Assembly (NCBI GenBank): GCA_017610225.1
Contig: JAFCCM010000014.1
Location: forward strand, 1-35,005
From: Candidatus Aenigmatarchaeota archaeon
Lineage (GTDB): Archaea > Aenigmatarchaeota > Aenigmatarchaeia > CG10238-14
Reading direction: 5' to 3'
Length of the DNA: 35,005 bases
The notes under the pieces were generated by a model. The model worked only from the letters and a program-made list of their open reading frames with translations, did not search any database and had not been told where the DNA came from. The position numbers were made by a program, and so were the translations under genes. How positions within the stretch are numbered: position 1 is the stretch's first letter; each line of letters opens with the position of its first letter. Positions 15,602 to 23,058 of the stretch are shown here, piece after piece.

Positions 15602-16438
15602 ATGACATATAAAGATCAGTTCGTCGTAGAAGTAAAGTGTAACGGAAAAATTTTGAGAGTACAAGATGATGTAATTCACCTACCTTTTGGCAGCGAGTAC
15701 TCTATCTACTTGAAGAATCTTAATTCAAGAAGAGCTGCTATAAACATTTCAATTGATGGAGAAGATGTTCTTGACGGTAGTTCGTTGATATTAGATGCAA
15801 ATTCAAGTACATACCTTGAAGGGTTTCTGAGAGGAGCAACCGCAAAGAACAGATTTAAATTCATTAATAAAACAAAAGAGATTCAAGAACATCGTGGAGA
15901 TAAAATTGACGATGGAATCATTCGAGTTGAATTTGCATATGAAAAAGCAAAACCAATTCAAAAGCTTATTGTTGAAGACCACCATCACCACGATCACTAT
16001 CATTGGAATTACAATGATTGGTTTACTGGAAATTCAAATGTGAGATACATAAGTTCAGGTCCTGTTATTGGTTCATCAGCAGACTTCAGTATGTTAGCTG
16101 GAAGTTCACGAGGTGACGATCAATCAGTGACAAAAACATTCTTTTGTGACAGTAATGTAACTATGGATTCTCTTGGTGTTGAAGCATTAGGTCAGCCATT
16201 AGATGATGAAGGAATTACAGTAAAAGGGTCTGAATGTAACCAAGCTTTTAATTATAGTTCGATTGGTGAGGTTGAAGAAGCTGAAGTGATCATTCTTAGA
16301 TTGAAAGGAATGACAGCAGCTTCTGCATGTGTTAGACAACCGGTTACAGTAAAAACAAAATTAAAATGTTCTACTTGTGGTAGAGTTTCGAAATCATCAG
16401 CGAAGTTCTGCTCTAACTGTGGAACATTTTTAGAATAA
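15602..16438 (+). CDS. Virion-region protein with His-rich linker and C-terminal zinc ribbon
   Basis: A 278-residue protein with a strong AAAGGAGA site. Residues 1-118 form a beta domain (VVEVKCNGKILRV, GSEYSIYLKNLNSRRAAINISIDGEDVL..., FKFINKTKEIQEHRGDKIDDGIIRVEF). This resembles a domain found in phage and bacterial proteins of unknown role that end in a zinc ribbon. Residues 127-134 are HHHHDHYH, a natural metal-binding-like cluster. A Ser/Gly-rich region follows with another beta block near 170-245. Residues 256-273 hold a C-x2-C...C-x2-C zinc ribbon (CSTCG and CSNCG). Single gene between motif copies 6 and 7, so separately controlled. Possibly a minor capsid or tail-surface protein. Confidence 0.7.
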   Translation: MTYKDQFVVEVKCNGKILRVQDDVIHLPFGSEYSIYLKNLNSRRAAINISIDGEDVLDGSSLILDANSSTYLEGFLRGATAKNRFKFINKTKEIQEHRGDKIDDGIIRVEFAYEKAKPIQKLIVEDHHHHDHYHWNYNDWFTGNSNVRYISSGPVIGSSADFSMLAGSSRGDDQSVTKTFFCDSNVTMDSLGVEALGQPLDDEGITVKGSECNQAFNYSSIGEVEEAEVIILRLKGMTAASACVRQPVTVKTKLKCSTCGRVSKSSAKFCSNCGTFLE

Positions 16439-16461
16439 TTTTAAATAATGCAGGAATTTAG

Positions 16462-16489
16462 GGAGCAAGATCGAAACTGGTCTTGCTCC
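16462..16489 (+). terminator. Stable GC-containing hairpin after the zinc-ribbon gene
   Basis: GGAGCAAGATC (16462-16472) pairs with GGTCTTGCTCC (16479-16489), 11 bp including one G-U pair, around a GAAACT loop. No T run follows, so it may act as an mRNA 3'-end or processing structure rather than a classical intrinsic terminator. It lies 23 bases after the stop codon. Confidence 0.5.
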
Positions 16490-16531
16490 TGCTATCCGTC
16501 GATAAAAAAAGGATCCAAACCTGTTAGATAA

Positions 16532-16550
16532 TTAGAACAAAATATAAAAC
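16532..16550 (+). promoter_or_regulatory. Conserved intergenic motif, copy 7
   Basis: TTAGAACAAAATATAAAAC, identical over 19 bases to copy 9 and over 18 to copy 8. It lies 49 bases before the ATG at 16581 and follows the hairpin at 16462-16489, again hairpin first and motif second. Confidence 0.65.
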
Positions 16551-16580
16551 CTACCTCATCAAAAAAAGGATGATAATATC

Positions 16581-17267
16581 ATGAGCAAAAAAGTAGAAAC
16601 AATAGAAGTTAAAGCCGTAGACGTTTATGGAGAATGTCTCGGAGATTCAGTGAACAGTGTATTATCGAAAGAAAGAGTTAAACCAAAAGGTTATGTTGAG
16701 ATTTTTGAGGAAGGTAAAGACGGCAAGAAAAAACTTGTTGGAAGACATAATCTTGTACTATATATTGGTAGAGAATGGATAGCTGAAAGAATTGTTGCAA
16801 TAAACAATTCTTCGGTAACACCAAACTATGATGAATATATAACATGGTTTGGACTTGGGGACGGAGGTGTAATACCAGGAGATCCATTTAATCCTTCTTC
16901 ACCAATCATAACCGATACAGATTTAGCAGCTAGGATAATGATTAATGCAACAGATTCGTCTGCTGCAGATTATCATACTGTTGCTGCTGGTTATCCAGAA
17001 GAAGGTTATTATAAAGTACCATTCGATACAGTTGATTTTGAGCAAGATGCACAAAACGACGACGCATGGGTAGTACTAAAAATTACTGTGACAGTTGGAA
17101 TTGATGATGCCAACGGAAGTCAATTAAGTGAAGCAGGATTGTTTACTGCTGCTTCCAGCGCAGGCGGGTATAGTGGAAATTTTAATATTTTTTCAAGAGT
17201 TACTTTCCCATCAATTGTCAAAACAATTGACCGCCGAATTATATTTAACTGGTTCTTATATGTATAA
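16581..17267 (+). CDS. Virion structural protein upstream of the sheath
   Basis: A 228-residue protein with AAAAAGGAT upstream. After a charged N-terminal 40 residues the body is beta-rich: HNLVLYIGREWIAERIV, WFGLGDGGVIPGDPFNP, PFDTVDFEQDAQNDDAWVVLKITVTVGIDDANG, then LSEAGLF and NIFSRVTFPSIVKTIDRRIIFNWFLYV. This pattern (GLGDGG, DDANG, LSEAGLF, FPSI-K, F-W-x-Y) is familiar from phage proteins encoded near the sheath or fibres, with no assigned function. Its own motif copy suggests high, separate expression. Likely a tail or fibre component. Confidence 0.65.
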   Translation: MSKKVETIEVKAVDVYGECLGDSVNSVLSKERVKPKGYVEIFEEGKDGKKKLVGRHNLVLYIGREWIAERIVAINNSSVTPNYDEYITWFGLGDGGVIPGDPFNPSSPIITDTDLAARIMINATDSSAADYHTVAAGYPEEGYYKVPFDTVDFEQDAQNDDAWVVLKITVTVGIDDANGSQLSEAGLFTAASSAGGYSGNFNIFSRVTFPSIVKTIDRRIIFNWFLYV

Positions 17268-17288
17268 AATTGAAGATCATTTTCAATT
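17268..17288 (+). terminator. Short weak hairpin in the gap before the sheath gene
   Basis: AATTGAA (17268-17274) pairs with TTCAATT (17282-17288). It is AT-only with no T run and directly follows the stop. The 100-base gap to the sheath gene contains no copy of the TTAGAACAAA motif; it is purine-rich and ends in the strong ribosome site AGGAGGAG. Confidence 0.25.
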
Positions 17289-17367
17289 ATAGACCTGGAG
17301 AGAAAGGAAGATAAAGAATAGAGTTTAATTAAAAACTAGAGAAATTAAAATAGGAGGAGTACGAGAT

Positions 17368-19317
17368 ATGGCAAATGTATCTCCAGGTGTTTACACCAAA
17401 ATTATCGACCTGTCTCAATTCGTGCAAGCTGTACCATCAACAATTGGTTTTATTGCTGCATTAACAGAGAAGGGAGAAGACAACAAACTTAGATTTATAG
17501 GATCCCGAGCAGATTTTATTTCAGAATTTGGGGAACCAAACATTTCAACTTATGGGAAGAATTATGGACAAGGTCCTTATTGTTCTTATAACTACCTTGG
17601 TGAATCTGGCGCTCTTTATTTCATGAGAGTAATGTCAGATAATGCCGCGTTTGCAAACATGAGAATTGATGCAACTATAGGCGCTACTGATACGACTGCA
17701 GGTTATTCAATTACATTTGTAGAAGGTATGAATACTACAACTGAATTTGGTACTAACTTAGCACAATCAGGAACTACATATCCAATTGCTTTCTTGAGAC
17801 CAATTGGTCGTGGTCAATGGTACAACAAGTTGGGGGTTAGAATTACTGAAGTATCAAACCCAACATTGTGGGATCAATATATCATGGATGTTTATGAAAG
17901 ACAATCAGATGGTCAAGATGTTATTATTGAATCATTTGAAATTTCATTCGATCCTCAAGCAAGAGATAATGCAGGTGAATCATTATGGATTGTTGATGTC
18001 CTTGAACTTTATTCATCAGTGCTTCGTGCAGAGATGTTTATAAGTGAATCACTTGGAACATATTCTGCTGGTTATGAAGAAAATATTCGTGTTTATGACA
18101 AGGATATTGGAACAGTAACTGTTGTAGAAACAGGTGGAGCAGCAACAATTTCAGATAACAAACAGGACTTTAGCGATTGGGAATCAGCTGCTGGTCCTGC
18201 TGAATATGTTGTAACTGTAAAAGACGCAAAAGGAAATGAACTATGGGGTTGGTTAGGAGCTGCAGGTGGAACAGATGACGAACTGTGTGCAGTTTATGAA
18301 GACAGAATGTTGACTAGTCAATCATGGAATGGTAGTACTACAAGTTTTGATCCTACTACAGAAGTAGATTATAGAATAAAAAAATCATATGGTTCTGTTG
18401 CTACCGCTTTTACATCATCTGAACCTGTACCATTAAGAAAGGGATCAGAAGGCGATCTTTTACAAGCTGATGGTTCATTAGATACTGCTGAAGCAACACT
18501 GCTTCTAAATCAAGCATACTCAGGTATTATTGATGATACAGTTCTTGACAATGAAAATACTTACTTCTCAATGGTATTTGATTGTGGATATCCATCTGAT
18601 GTTAAAACAGCAATCAGTACTTTATGTCAAACAAGACGTGACTGTGTCGGTATTCTTGACAATGGTGATAATGCTACTGTTACATTAGCACTCGCAGCAA
18701 GAAACGACACTAACACATTTAATAATTACTTTGTTGCACTTTACGAAGAATATAATAAAGTGTATGATTCATTTACAGGACAAGATATGTGGATTTCACC
18801 AGTATATCATATGTCCTACATTCTGCCAAGAAACGATACTGTTGCTGAACTTTGGTTTGCAGCAGCTGGTTTCAACAGAGCAGCAATTGATACAATTAAA
18901 GATTTGAGATTCAATCCAAGACTTGGTGAGAGAGATCAAATGTACTTGAAGCAATTAAATCCGATTGTGAAATTCAATCCTGGATATGTTGTTTGGGGTC
19001 AGCTGACTTCTCAAGCAAAAGCAAGCGCTTTACAAGACTTGAACATTGTTCGACTTGTACTTTATATCAAGAGAGCATTTGAGGACTTTTGTAAGTTCTT
19101 CATCTTTGAACAGAATGATGAAATTACATGGTCACTTGTTGCAGGTCAACTTGTAGAATTTCTTGAAGTTATCAGAAAGAAACGTGGTCTTTACAACTAC
19201 TCAGTAGAAGTAGGGGCAACTGATTATGAAAGAAAAACCAAGAAATTCCATGTTAATGTAACTCTTGAACCTACTAGGGCTGTAGAGCAGATACAACTTA
19301 ACTTTTTTATAGTTTAA
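17368..19317 (+). CDS. Contractile tail sheath protein
   Basis: A 649-residue protein, the usual size for T4 gp18-type sheaths, with AGGAGGAG 9 bases before the ATG. The N-terminus (MANVSPGVYTKIIDLSQFV) and the phage-tail-sheath core are typical: AALTEKGEDNKLRFIGSRADFISEFG, YLGESGALYFMRV, then the C-terminal part with YVVWGQLTSQAKASALQDLNIVRLVLYIKRAFEDFCKFFIFE and KFHVNVTLEPTRAVEQIQLNFFIV. An inserted variable domain spans roughly residues 90-360. The protein polymerises around the tube and contracts at infection. The tube gene is 4.8 kb further on, separated by the homing endonuclease and the radical SAM cassette; in most myophages it follows the sheath directly. Confidence 0.95.
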   Translation: MANVSPGVYTKIIDLSQFVQAVPSTIGFIAALTEKGEDNKLRFIGSRADFISEFGEPNISTYGKNYGQGPYCSYNYLGESGALYFMRVMSDNAAFANMRIDATIGATDTTAGYSITFVEGMNTTTEFGTNLAQSGTTYPIAFLRPIGRGQWYNKLGVRITEVSNPTLWDQYIMDVYERQSDGQDVIIESFEISFDPQARDNAGESLWIVDVLELYSSVLRAEMFISESLGTYSAGYEENIRVYDKDIGTVTVVETGGAATISDNKQDFSDWESAAGPAEYVVTVKDAKGNELWGWLGAAGGTDDELCAVYEDRMLTSQSWNGSTTSFDPTTEVDYRIKKSYGSVATAFTSSEPVPLRKGSEGDLLQADGSLDTAEATLLLNQAYSGIIDDTVLDNENTYFSMVFDCGYPSDVKTAISTLCQTRRDCVGILDNGDNATVTLALAARNDTNTFNNYFVALYEEYNKVYDSFTGQDMWISPVYHMSYILPRNDTVAELWFAAAGFNRAAIDTIKDLRFNPRLGERDQMYLKQLNPIVKFNPGYVVWGQLTSQAKASALQDLNIVRLVLYIKRAFEDFCKFFIFEQNDEITWSLVAGQLVEFLEVIRKKRGLYNYSVEVGATDYERKTKKFHVNVTLEPTRAVEQIQLNFFIV

Positions 19318-19374
19318 TATCAATAGGTTATAGACTTTTGATAAATTATTTATCAAGTCAACAACTTGAGTTGA

Positions 19375-19418
19375 TTGCCTCCTTTTCTTAGAACAAAATA
19401 TAAAAGAAAAGGAGGCAA
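19375..19418 (+). promoter_or_regulatory. 15-bp hairpin enclosing motif copy 8 and sequestering the endonuclease ribosome site
   Basis: TTGCCTCCTTTTCTT (19375-19389) is the exact reverse complement of AAGAAAAGGAGGCAA (19404-19418). The 14-base loop is AGAACAAAATATAA, most of motif copy 8. The right arm contains AAGGAGG (19409-19415), the ribosome site for the GTG at 19425. Transcripts entering from the sheath gene would fold and hide it. A transcript initiated at or after the motif would lack the left arm and be translated. T4 I-TevI is regulated in this way. Confidence 0.75.
19388..19406 (+). promoter_or_regulatory. Conserved intergenic motif, copy 8
   Basis: TTAGAACAAAATATAAAAG, 37 bases before the GTG of the HNH endonuclease and lying in the loop and inner stem of the hairpin at 19375-19418. 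Confidence 0.65.
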
Positions 19419-19424
19419 CTTTTC

Positions 19425-20384
19425 GTGCGAAAAAATTCTGAAATATGTTTAATTTGTGGTAAAACTAATTTTAAAAATGCTAACAGTTTTACTAAACATT
19501 TGAGAGTTCATAAAATATCTACTAAAAATTATTATTTATTTTATATTGATCATAATGCAGGTATTTGTAAAGTCTGTGAAAAAGAAGTAAAATTTCATAA
19601 TATTGATAATGGATTTCCTAACCTTTGTAGGGTTTGTAATAATAAAAGAAATCCAAAAAGAATACAAAAAATAAAAGAAACTAATATAAGAAAGTATGGA
19701 GTTGAGAATGTCTCTCAAGTAGAAGAATTTAAAGAAAAGAGAAAACAAACAAATCTAAAAAGATTTGGAGTTGAGTATTCTCATCAAAATCCAGATATTA
19801 TGAAAAAATGTTTAGATACGTGGAGTAAAAAATATGAAGGAGGACATCCAGGAAGAGACCCACAAGTAAAAGAAAAGAAAAAGAAAACATGGCAAGAAAA
19901 ATATGGAGTTGATCATGTTTTTCAAAAAGGTCCAATCCGAGAAAAACGAGATAAAACATGTAAAGAAAAATTTGGGAGTAAATATCCAATGTGTAATTTA
20001 CAAGTTCGAAAGAAATTTGAAAAAAGCATGATTGAACAATATGGAGAAAAACATGCTTTACTAGTCCTAGAAATAGTAGAAAAAGTTTCTGGAGAAAATC
20101 ACTATAATTGGTTAGAGGATAGAGAGCAACGATTTGCTCCATACACAGAAAAATTTTTTGATGGAGATTTTCGTGAGCAAATTAGAAAAGAACAAAAAAA
20201 TATTAACCCTATGTCAGGTGACACGTTAGAAGAAAGTGCTCACCTTCATCATATAGATTATGATAAAACAAATGATAGTAGAGAAAATTTAATCTTTTTA
20301 AATCAGAGTAATCATTTTAAAACAAATACTAATCGAGAACATTGGAAAGAACTTTTGAAACAAATTAATCAATTATATATTTAA
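19425..20384 (+). CDS. HNH homing endonuclease with zinc-finger N-terminus and DNA-binding repeats
   Basis: A 319-residue protein with GTG start. N-terminal C-x2-C (CLICG) with TKHLRVH forms a C2H2-like finger, and a second Cys cluster follows (CKVCEKE, LCRVC). Residues about 85-215 hold about five repeats of 25-30 residues around [RK][YF]G-V/x-E/D-[YHN]xxQ with K-rich linkers, as in phage endonucleases carrying NUMOD/DUF7487-type DNA-binding repeats. The HNH motif is at residues 273-296 (H273-L-H275-H276-IDYDK, then NLIFLNQSNH). It is free-standing, with the cassette at 20434-23441 as its other neighbour, and separates sheath from tube. It would cut unmodified relatives of the phage and spread itself. 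A bidirectional terminator follows. Confidence 0.88.
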   Translation: MRKNSEICLICGKTNFKNANSFTKHLRVHKISTKNYYLFYIDHNAGICKVCEKEVKFHNIDNGFPNLCRVCNNKRNPKRIQKIKETNIRKYGVENVSQVEEFKEKRKQTNLKRFGVEYSHQNPDIMKKCLDTWSKKYEGGHPGRDPQVKEKKKKTWQEKYGVDHVFQKGPIREKRDKTCKEKFGSKYPMCNLQVRKKFEKSMIEQYGEKHALLVLEIVEKVSGENHYNWLEDREQRFAPYTEKFFDGDFREQIRKEQKNINPMSGDTLEESAHLHHIDYDKTNDSRENLIFLNQSNHFKTNTNREHWKELLKQINQLYI

Positions 20385-20386
20385 CC

Positions 20387-20427
20387 AAAAATAGACCTGG
20401 TTGGAGTAATCCTTCCAGGTCTATTTT
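20387..20427. terminator. Bidirectional intrinsic terminator
   Basis: AAAAATAGACCTGG (20387-20400) pairs with CCAGGTCTATTTT (20415-20427) around a 14-base loop: a GC-containing stem flanked by an A run on the left and a T run on the right. It fits exactly between the convergent stop codons of the HNH gene (ends 20384) and the minus-strand membrane-protein gene (ends 20434), serving both. Confidence 0.85.
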
Positions 20428-20433
20428 ACGTCA

Positions 20434-21144
20434 TTATATCTTTTCTATATTGGTAAAATGAAATATAAATTCAGGGGATATCATACTTCCATATTCAGTT
20501 AAACTACCTTCTTCAATAGAATCTAGTTTGTTTGTAGAAGATTTTTCAAAATATCCGCTAAAATATATTACATCATCATCGTTCATCTCTGCTATTGTCA
20601 TATACAATGCATTTCCGTTTTTAATAAGTGTGTTTGAAAACATATCTGATATCGTATTATTCCATGTTTTTATTTTTATATTTGTATTTGGAATTATGAT
20701 TGATAGATATGCATGACCTTCGCCAGTTGTTGCCATTTCTTCAATAATACCAACCCAATTTGAAACATTTCTAAATGCTCTTGTTTCTATACCTCGTTGT
20801 TTTCTAGCCTTTGATTTTAAAAGATCATTTTCAGCTTGTTGATATTGATTGGAATAGTTTTCAACTATTTCAATAAAGTTATTTTGATCTATAGGGTTTT
20901 CTATTTGAGATTGGTTTCGAATTTCTGACTGTAACATTGATTCATAGCTTTTAATATCTGATGAAGTATCACCACCTCCAAGAGCTATAATTAGAGTCAC
21001 TACTAACCATCCAAAACCAAAAATCCTAGAAATACTGCTATGCCCTTTTCGAAGAAGAAACCATGAAAATATTAGTGGTATAAATAAAATACCAAACCCC
21101 AACAAAACACTTACCTTACGATTTTCATTTATTATTTCTGTCAT
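20434..21144 (-). CDS. Two-TM membrane protein with soluble C-terminal domain
   Basis: A 236-residue protein. Two N-terminal membrane segments (about 11-31, VSVLLGFGILFIPLIFSWFLL, and 40-57, RIFGFGWLVVTLIIALGG) are separated by a short basic loop (RKGHSS). A charged helical region (about 60-115) and a soluble mixed domain (about 125-236) follow, with SNWVGIIEEMATTGEGHAYLSIII and DDVIYFSGYF. The membrane part is of a kind common in bacterial host genes, so cellular origin is plausible. It is last in the five-gene minus-strand operon, 17 bases after the preceding stop, with AAGGAG before its ATG. The function is unknown; it may anchor or display products of the radical SAM module. Confidence 0.65.
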   Translation of the reverse strand: MTEIINENRKVSVLLGFGILFIPLIFSWFLLRKGHSSISRIFGFGWLVVTLIIALGGGDTSSDIKSYESMLQSEIRNQSQIENPIDQNNFIEIVENYSNQYQQAENDLLKSKARKQRGIETRAFRNVSNWVGIIEEMATTGEGHAYLSIIIPNTNIKIKTWNNTISDMFSNTLIKNGNALYMTIAEMNDDDVIYFSGYFEKSSTNKLDSIEEGSLTEYGSMISPEFIFHFTNIEKI

Positions 21145-21161
21145 TTTTAACTCCTTTTATT

Positions 21162-21677
21162 TTAGTGTTTGCTAATTCTGATGTATGGCAATCCTCCCCA
21201 GTCATTGTTTGCTTCAAGTTCATAAAAGAGTTCACCCCCCTCATCACCGTATTCAAAAAAGTATGCATAAGTCCCCTCATATTTTAACATAAGATCCAAC
21301 GCAACAGTTAAGTGATGTTGATCTCTTTTAAGCTCTTGTTCTTTATACATTTGCATATACCAAATACGAGTATCATATAGTTCTTTTACAGTGATATTAT
21401 TCTTTTTACAAAATTCTTCTGGATTGTCCTCATCAAAATAATAATCACCCATAGTATATCCATCACTCAATTTATTTATAAAACTTTGCATTATAGTTTT
21501 GGAAGTTTTGTTAACTATCATTGGAGTCTTACCTTCTGCATCGCTATAGATAGTTTTAGCAAAAATATCCTTTTTAATATACTTTGACACATCTTCTAAC
21601 CTTTTAATTTCATGTGGCCAAAATACAATAAATGAAGTTGAGCTAGAATTTGTTACAAAATCAAATTTGAATCTCAT
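21162..21677 (-). CDS. NSSSTSF-motif protein B, candidate radical SAM substrate or partner
   Basis: A 171-residue protein. The first 18 residues (MRFKFDFVTNSSSTSFIV) nearly repeat those of the preceding gene, while the remainder is unrelated. A proline- and aromatic-bearing middle and the end YAYFFEYGDEGGELFYELEANNDWGG...IRISKH resemble bacterial proteins of unknown function that also start KFDFVTNSSSSSF. Its ATG overlaps the stop of protein A (ATGA), so the two are translationally coupled. The run of Ser/Thr in an otherwise hydrophobic N-terminus looks like a recognition or modification site. No enzyme motif is visible. Confidence 0.7.
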   Translation of the reverse strand: MRFKFDFVTNSSSTSFIVFWPHEIKRLEDVSKYIKKDIFAKTIYSDAEGKTPMIVNKTSKTIMQSFINKLSDGYTMGDYYFDEDNPEEFCKKNNITVKELYDTRIWYMQMYKEQELKRDQHHLTVALDLMLKYEGTYAYFFEYGDEGGELFYELEANNDWGGLPYIRISKH

Positions 21678-22060
21678 CTATTTTCCCAACAGTCTTGAAT
21701 ATGTCCGACTGTAACGTCAGCGGATAATGCGTATTTGATTTTTGTTGCAACTCTTTCTTTAAAATCTGCTAGAGTTTCATTATCATGCATTTTGCTATAT
21801 GGCAAGCCAATCATCAAGCCACCATCGCCATAATCATCATAAGGACCAGATGAAGTTTGAAGGTCTGTACCTTGAATCAATATATCAATACATTCTTCCA
21901 TCTCACTTTTAGCTTCATCGAGAGATATAGGTTCTTCGGGATATTTTTTATTGATTTTTTCTAGGAGTTTAATAGTAATAACATCTTTTCCTAAATATGC
22001 CCCCATTACTATAAATGATGAAGAGCTTGAATTTGTTACGTGATCTAATTTGAATTTCAT
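21674..22060 (-). CDS. NSSSSSF-motif protein A, candidate radical SAM substrate or partner
   Basis: A 128-residue protein. I chose the ATG at 22060 because AAGGAGA precedes it at good spacing and it aligns the N-terminus (MKFKLDHVTNSSSSSFIV) exactly with protein B; a longer frame begins at 22093 inside the radical SAM gene. After residue 18 it diverges: a helical acidic part (LDEAKSEMEECIDILIQG), then GPYDDYGDGGLMIGLPYSKMHDNETLADFKERVATKI, a stretch known to me from bacterial hypothetical proteins with the same start. It lies 11 bases after the radical SAM gene. Confidence 0.7.
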   Translation of the reverse strand: MKFKLDHVTNSSSSSFIVMGAYLGKDVITIKLLEKINKKYPEEPISLDEAKSEMEECIDILIQGTDLQTSSGPYDDYGDGGLMIGLPYSKMHDNETLADFKERVATKIKYALSADVTVGHIQDCWENR

Positions 22061-22071
22061 ATTACTTCTCC

Positions 22072-23058
22072 TTATAATCCTAATGGGCAACAATCTCTTT
22101 TATTGTCCAGTATTGTTCTGAATTTTTCGAACGGTTCTGCATTAACCCATATTTTATGTAAACTATCTTCAATTGGAATACTCCAATTTGATTCGTCTGC
22201 AAAACTGCAAGGCATAAACTTCATATCCGGAGTTATATATGCTGACATTCTTGCTGCCTCACATGTATCAAGAGCTGCTTTTTGTAGTCTTGATGCTTTT
22301 CCATATCTCATTACATGATTTACAAGACAGCTATCCATTCCAATTTTGAATTTAGATTTAGGAGTGAATGTCACAGAAGCAAAATCTTTTAGTTGACCTG
22401 TAGTTGGAACCCAATCAATCCTTTTTCCAGCACCTTGAGGTTTAAATAAAAGAAAAATTACAGCATTTAAACTAGATATATCAAAATCCCATATACCAGG
22501 ATTTCGCCCTTGAACTATATTGAAACATTTATCAAAACTTTCCTTTGAGAATATTTGATGAATGTTTGTTTTGACTCCGCCTTTGATTAATCTGTCAATA
22601 GCTTCGTATGTATATGGTTGTTCATAATCTGAAACTGCAACAGCACCACACATTTTTGATATTTCAATTTGTTCATCAGTTATATCAATTCCGCTTGTTG
22701 TATAGTTTGGCACAACATTTTTCGATCTGCAATATTCGACTATTTCTTTGAAGTTCTCATGATGATTTGGATCGCCCCTGCCTCCGAGTGCAACCTGATT
22801 AACATGATAGAACGTTTCATCAATAATCTTTTTGAAGTCTGACAGCGGCATATTAAGGCGATCAGTATGTCCCTGATAACAGAATGTACATTTATGCTTG
22901 CAAGTGCCCATGACACCAATATCGAGCAGAGACGCCATTTGCATAACGAATGGGTCATCATGTCCATTGATCCCTCTTGTTACTTCAAGTCCAGTAGTGG
23001 TATTAAATAGAATTTCATATTTATCATTCTTAAATGATTTGTCAAATTTTAAAATCAT
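22072..23058 (-). CDS. Radical SAM enzyme with SPASM-like C-terminal cysteines
   Basis: A 328-residue protein. The radical SAM cluster motif C53-x3-C57-x2-C60 (CKHKCTFCYQG) is followed by a GGRGDP motif (92-97) in the SAM-binding part. The C-terminal region has C244, C266, C284, C323 and C324 (DSC, DTCEAARMS, MPCSFAD, DCCPLG), a SPASM-like set able to bind one auxiliary 4Fe-4S cluster. SPASM enzymes typically modify ribosomal peptides or proteins. The next two genes downstream share an N-terminal NSSSSSF element, a natural candidate substrate or leader. The start overlaps the preceding stop (ATGA). It would require host SAM and iron-sulfur supply. Radical SAM-SPASM genes are unusual in phage tail regions. 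Confidence 0.88.
   Translation of the reverse strand: MILKFDKSFKNDKYEILFNTTTGLEVTRGINGHDDPFVMQMASLLDIGVMGTCKHKCTFCYQGHTDRLNMPLSDFKKIIDETFYHVNQVALGGRGDPNHHENFKEIVEYCRSKNVVPNYTTSGIDITDEQIEISKMCGAVAVSDYEQPYTYEAIDRLIKGGVKTNIHQIFSKESFDKCFNIVQGRNPGIWDFDISSLNAVIFLLFKPQGAGKRIDWVPTTGQLKDFASVTFTPKSKFKIGMDSCLVNHVMRYGKASRLQKAALDTCEAARMSAYITPDMKFMPCSFADESNWSIPIEDSLHKIWVNAEPFEKFRTILDNKRDCCPLGL

Noticed and set aside
16448..16531. A 27-codon frame (ATG to TAA) after the zinc-ribbon gene
   Set aside because: No ribosome site and it is mostly the hairpin at 16462-16489; the sequence constraint is explained by the stem.
19680..20080. Periodic sequence in the endonuclease gene taken as a CRISPR-like or DNA repeat array
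   Set aside because: The periodicity is at protein level (KYG/RFG DNA-binding repeats) with variable lengths and no identical DNA repeats.
22061..22093. Longer start (22093) for NSSSSSF protein A
   Set aside because: It would run inside the radical SAM gene, and AAGGAGA is positioned for the ATG at 22060, which also aligns with protein B.
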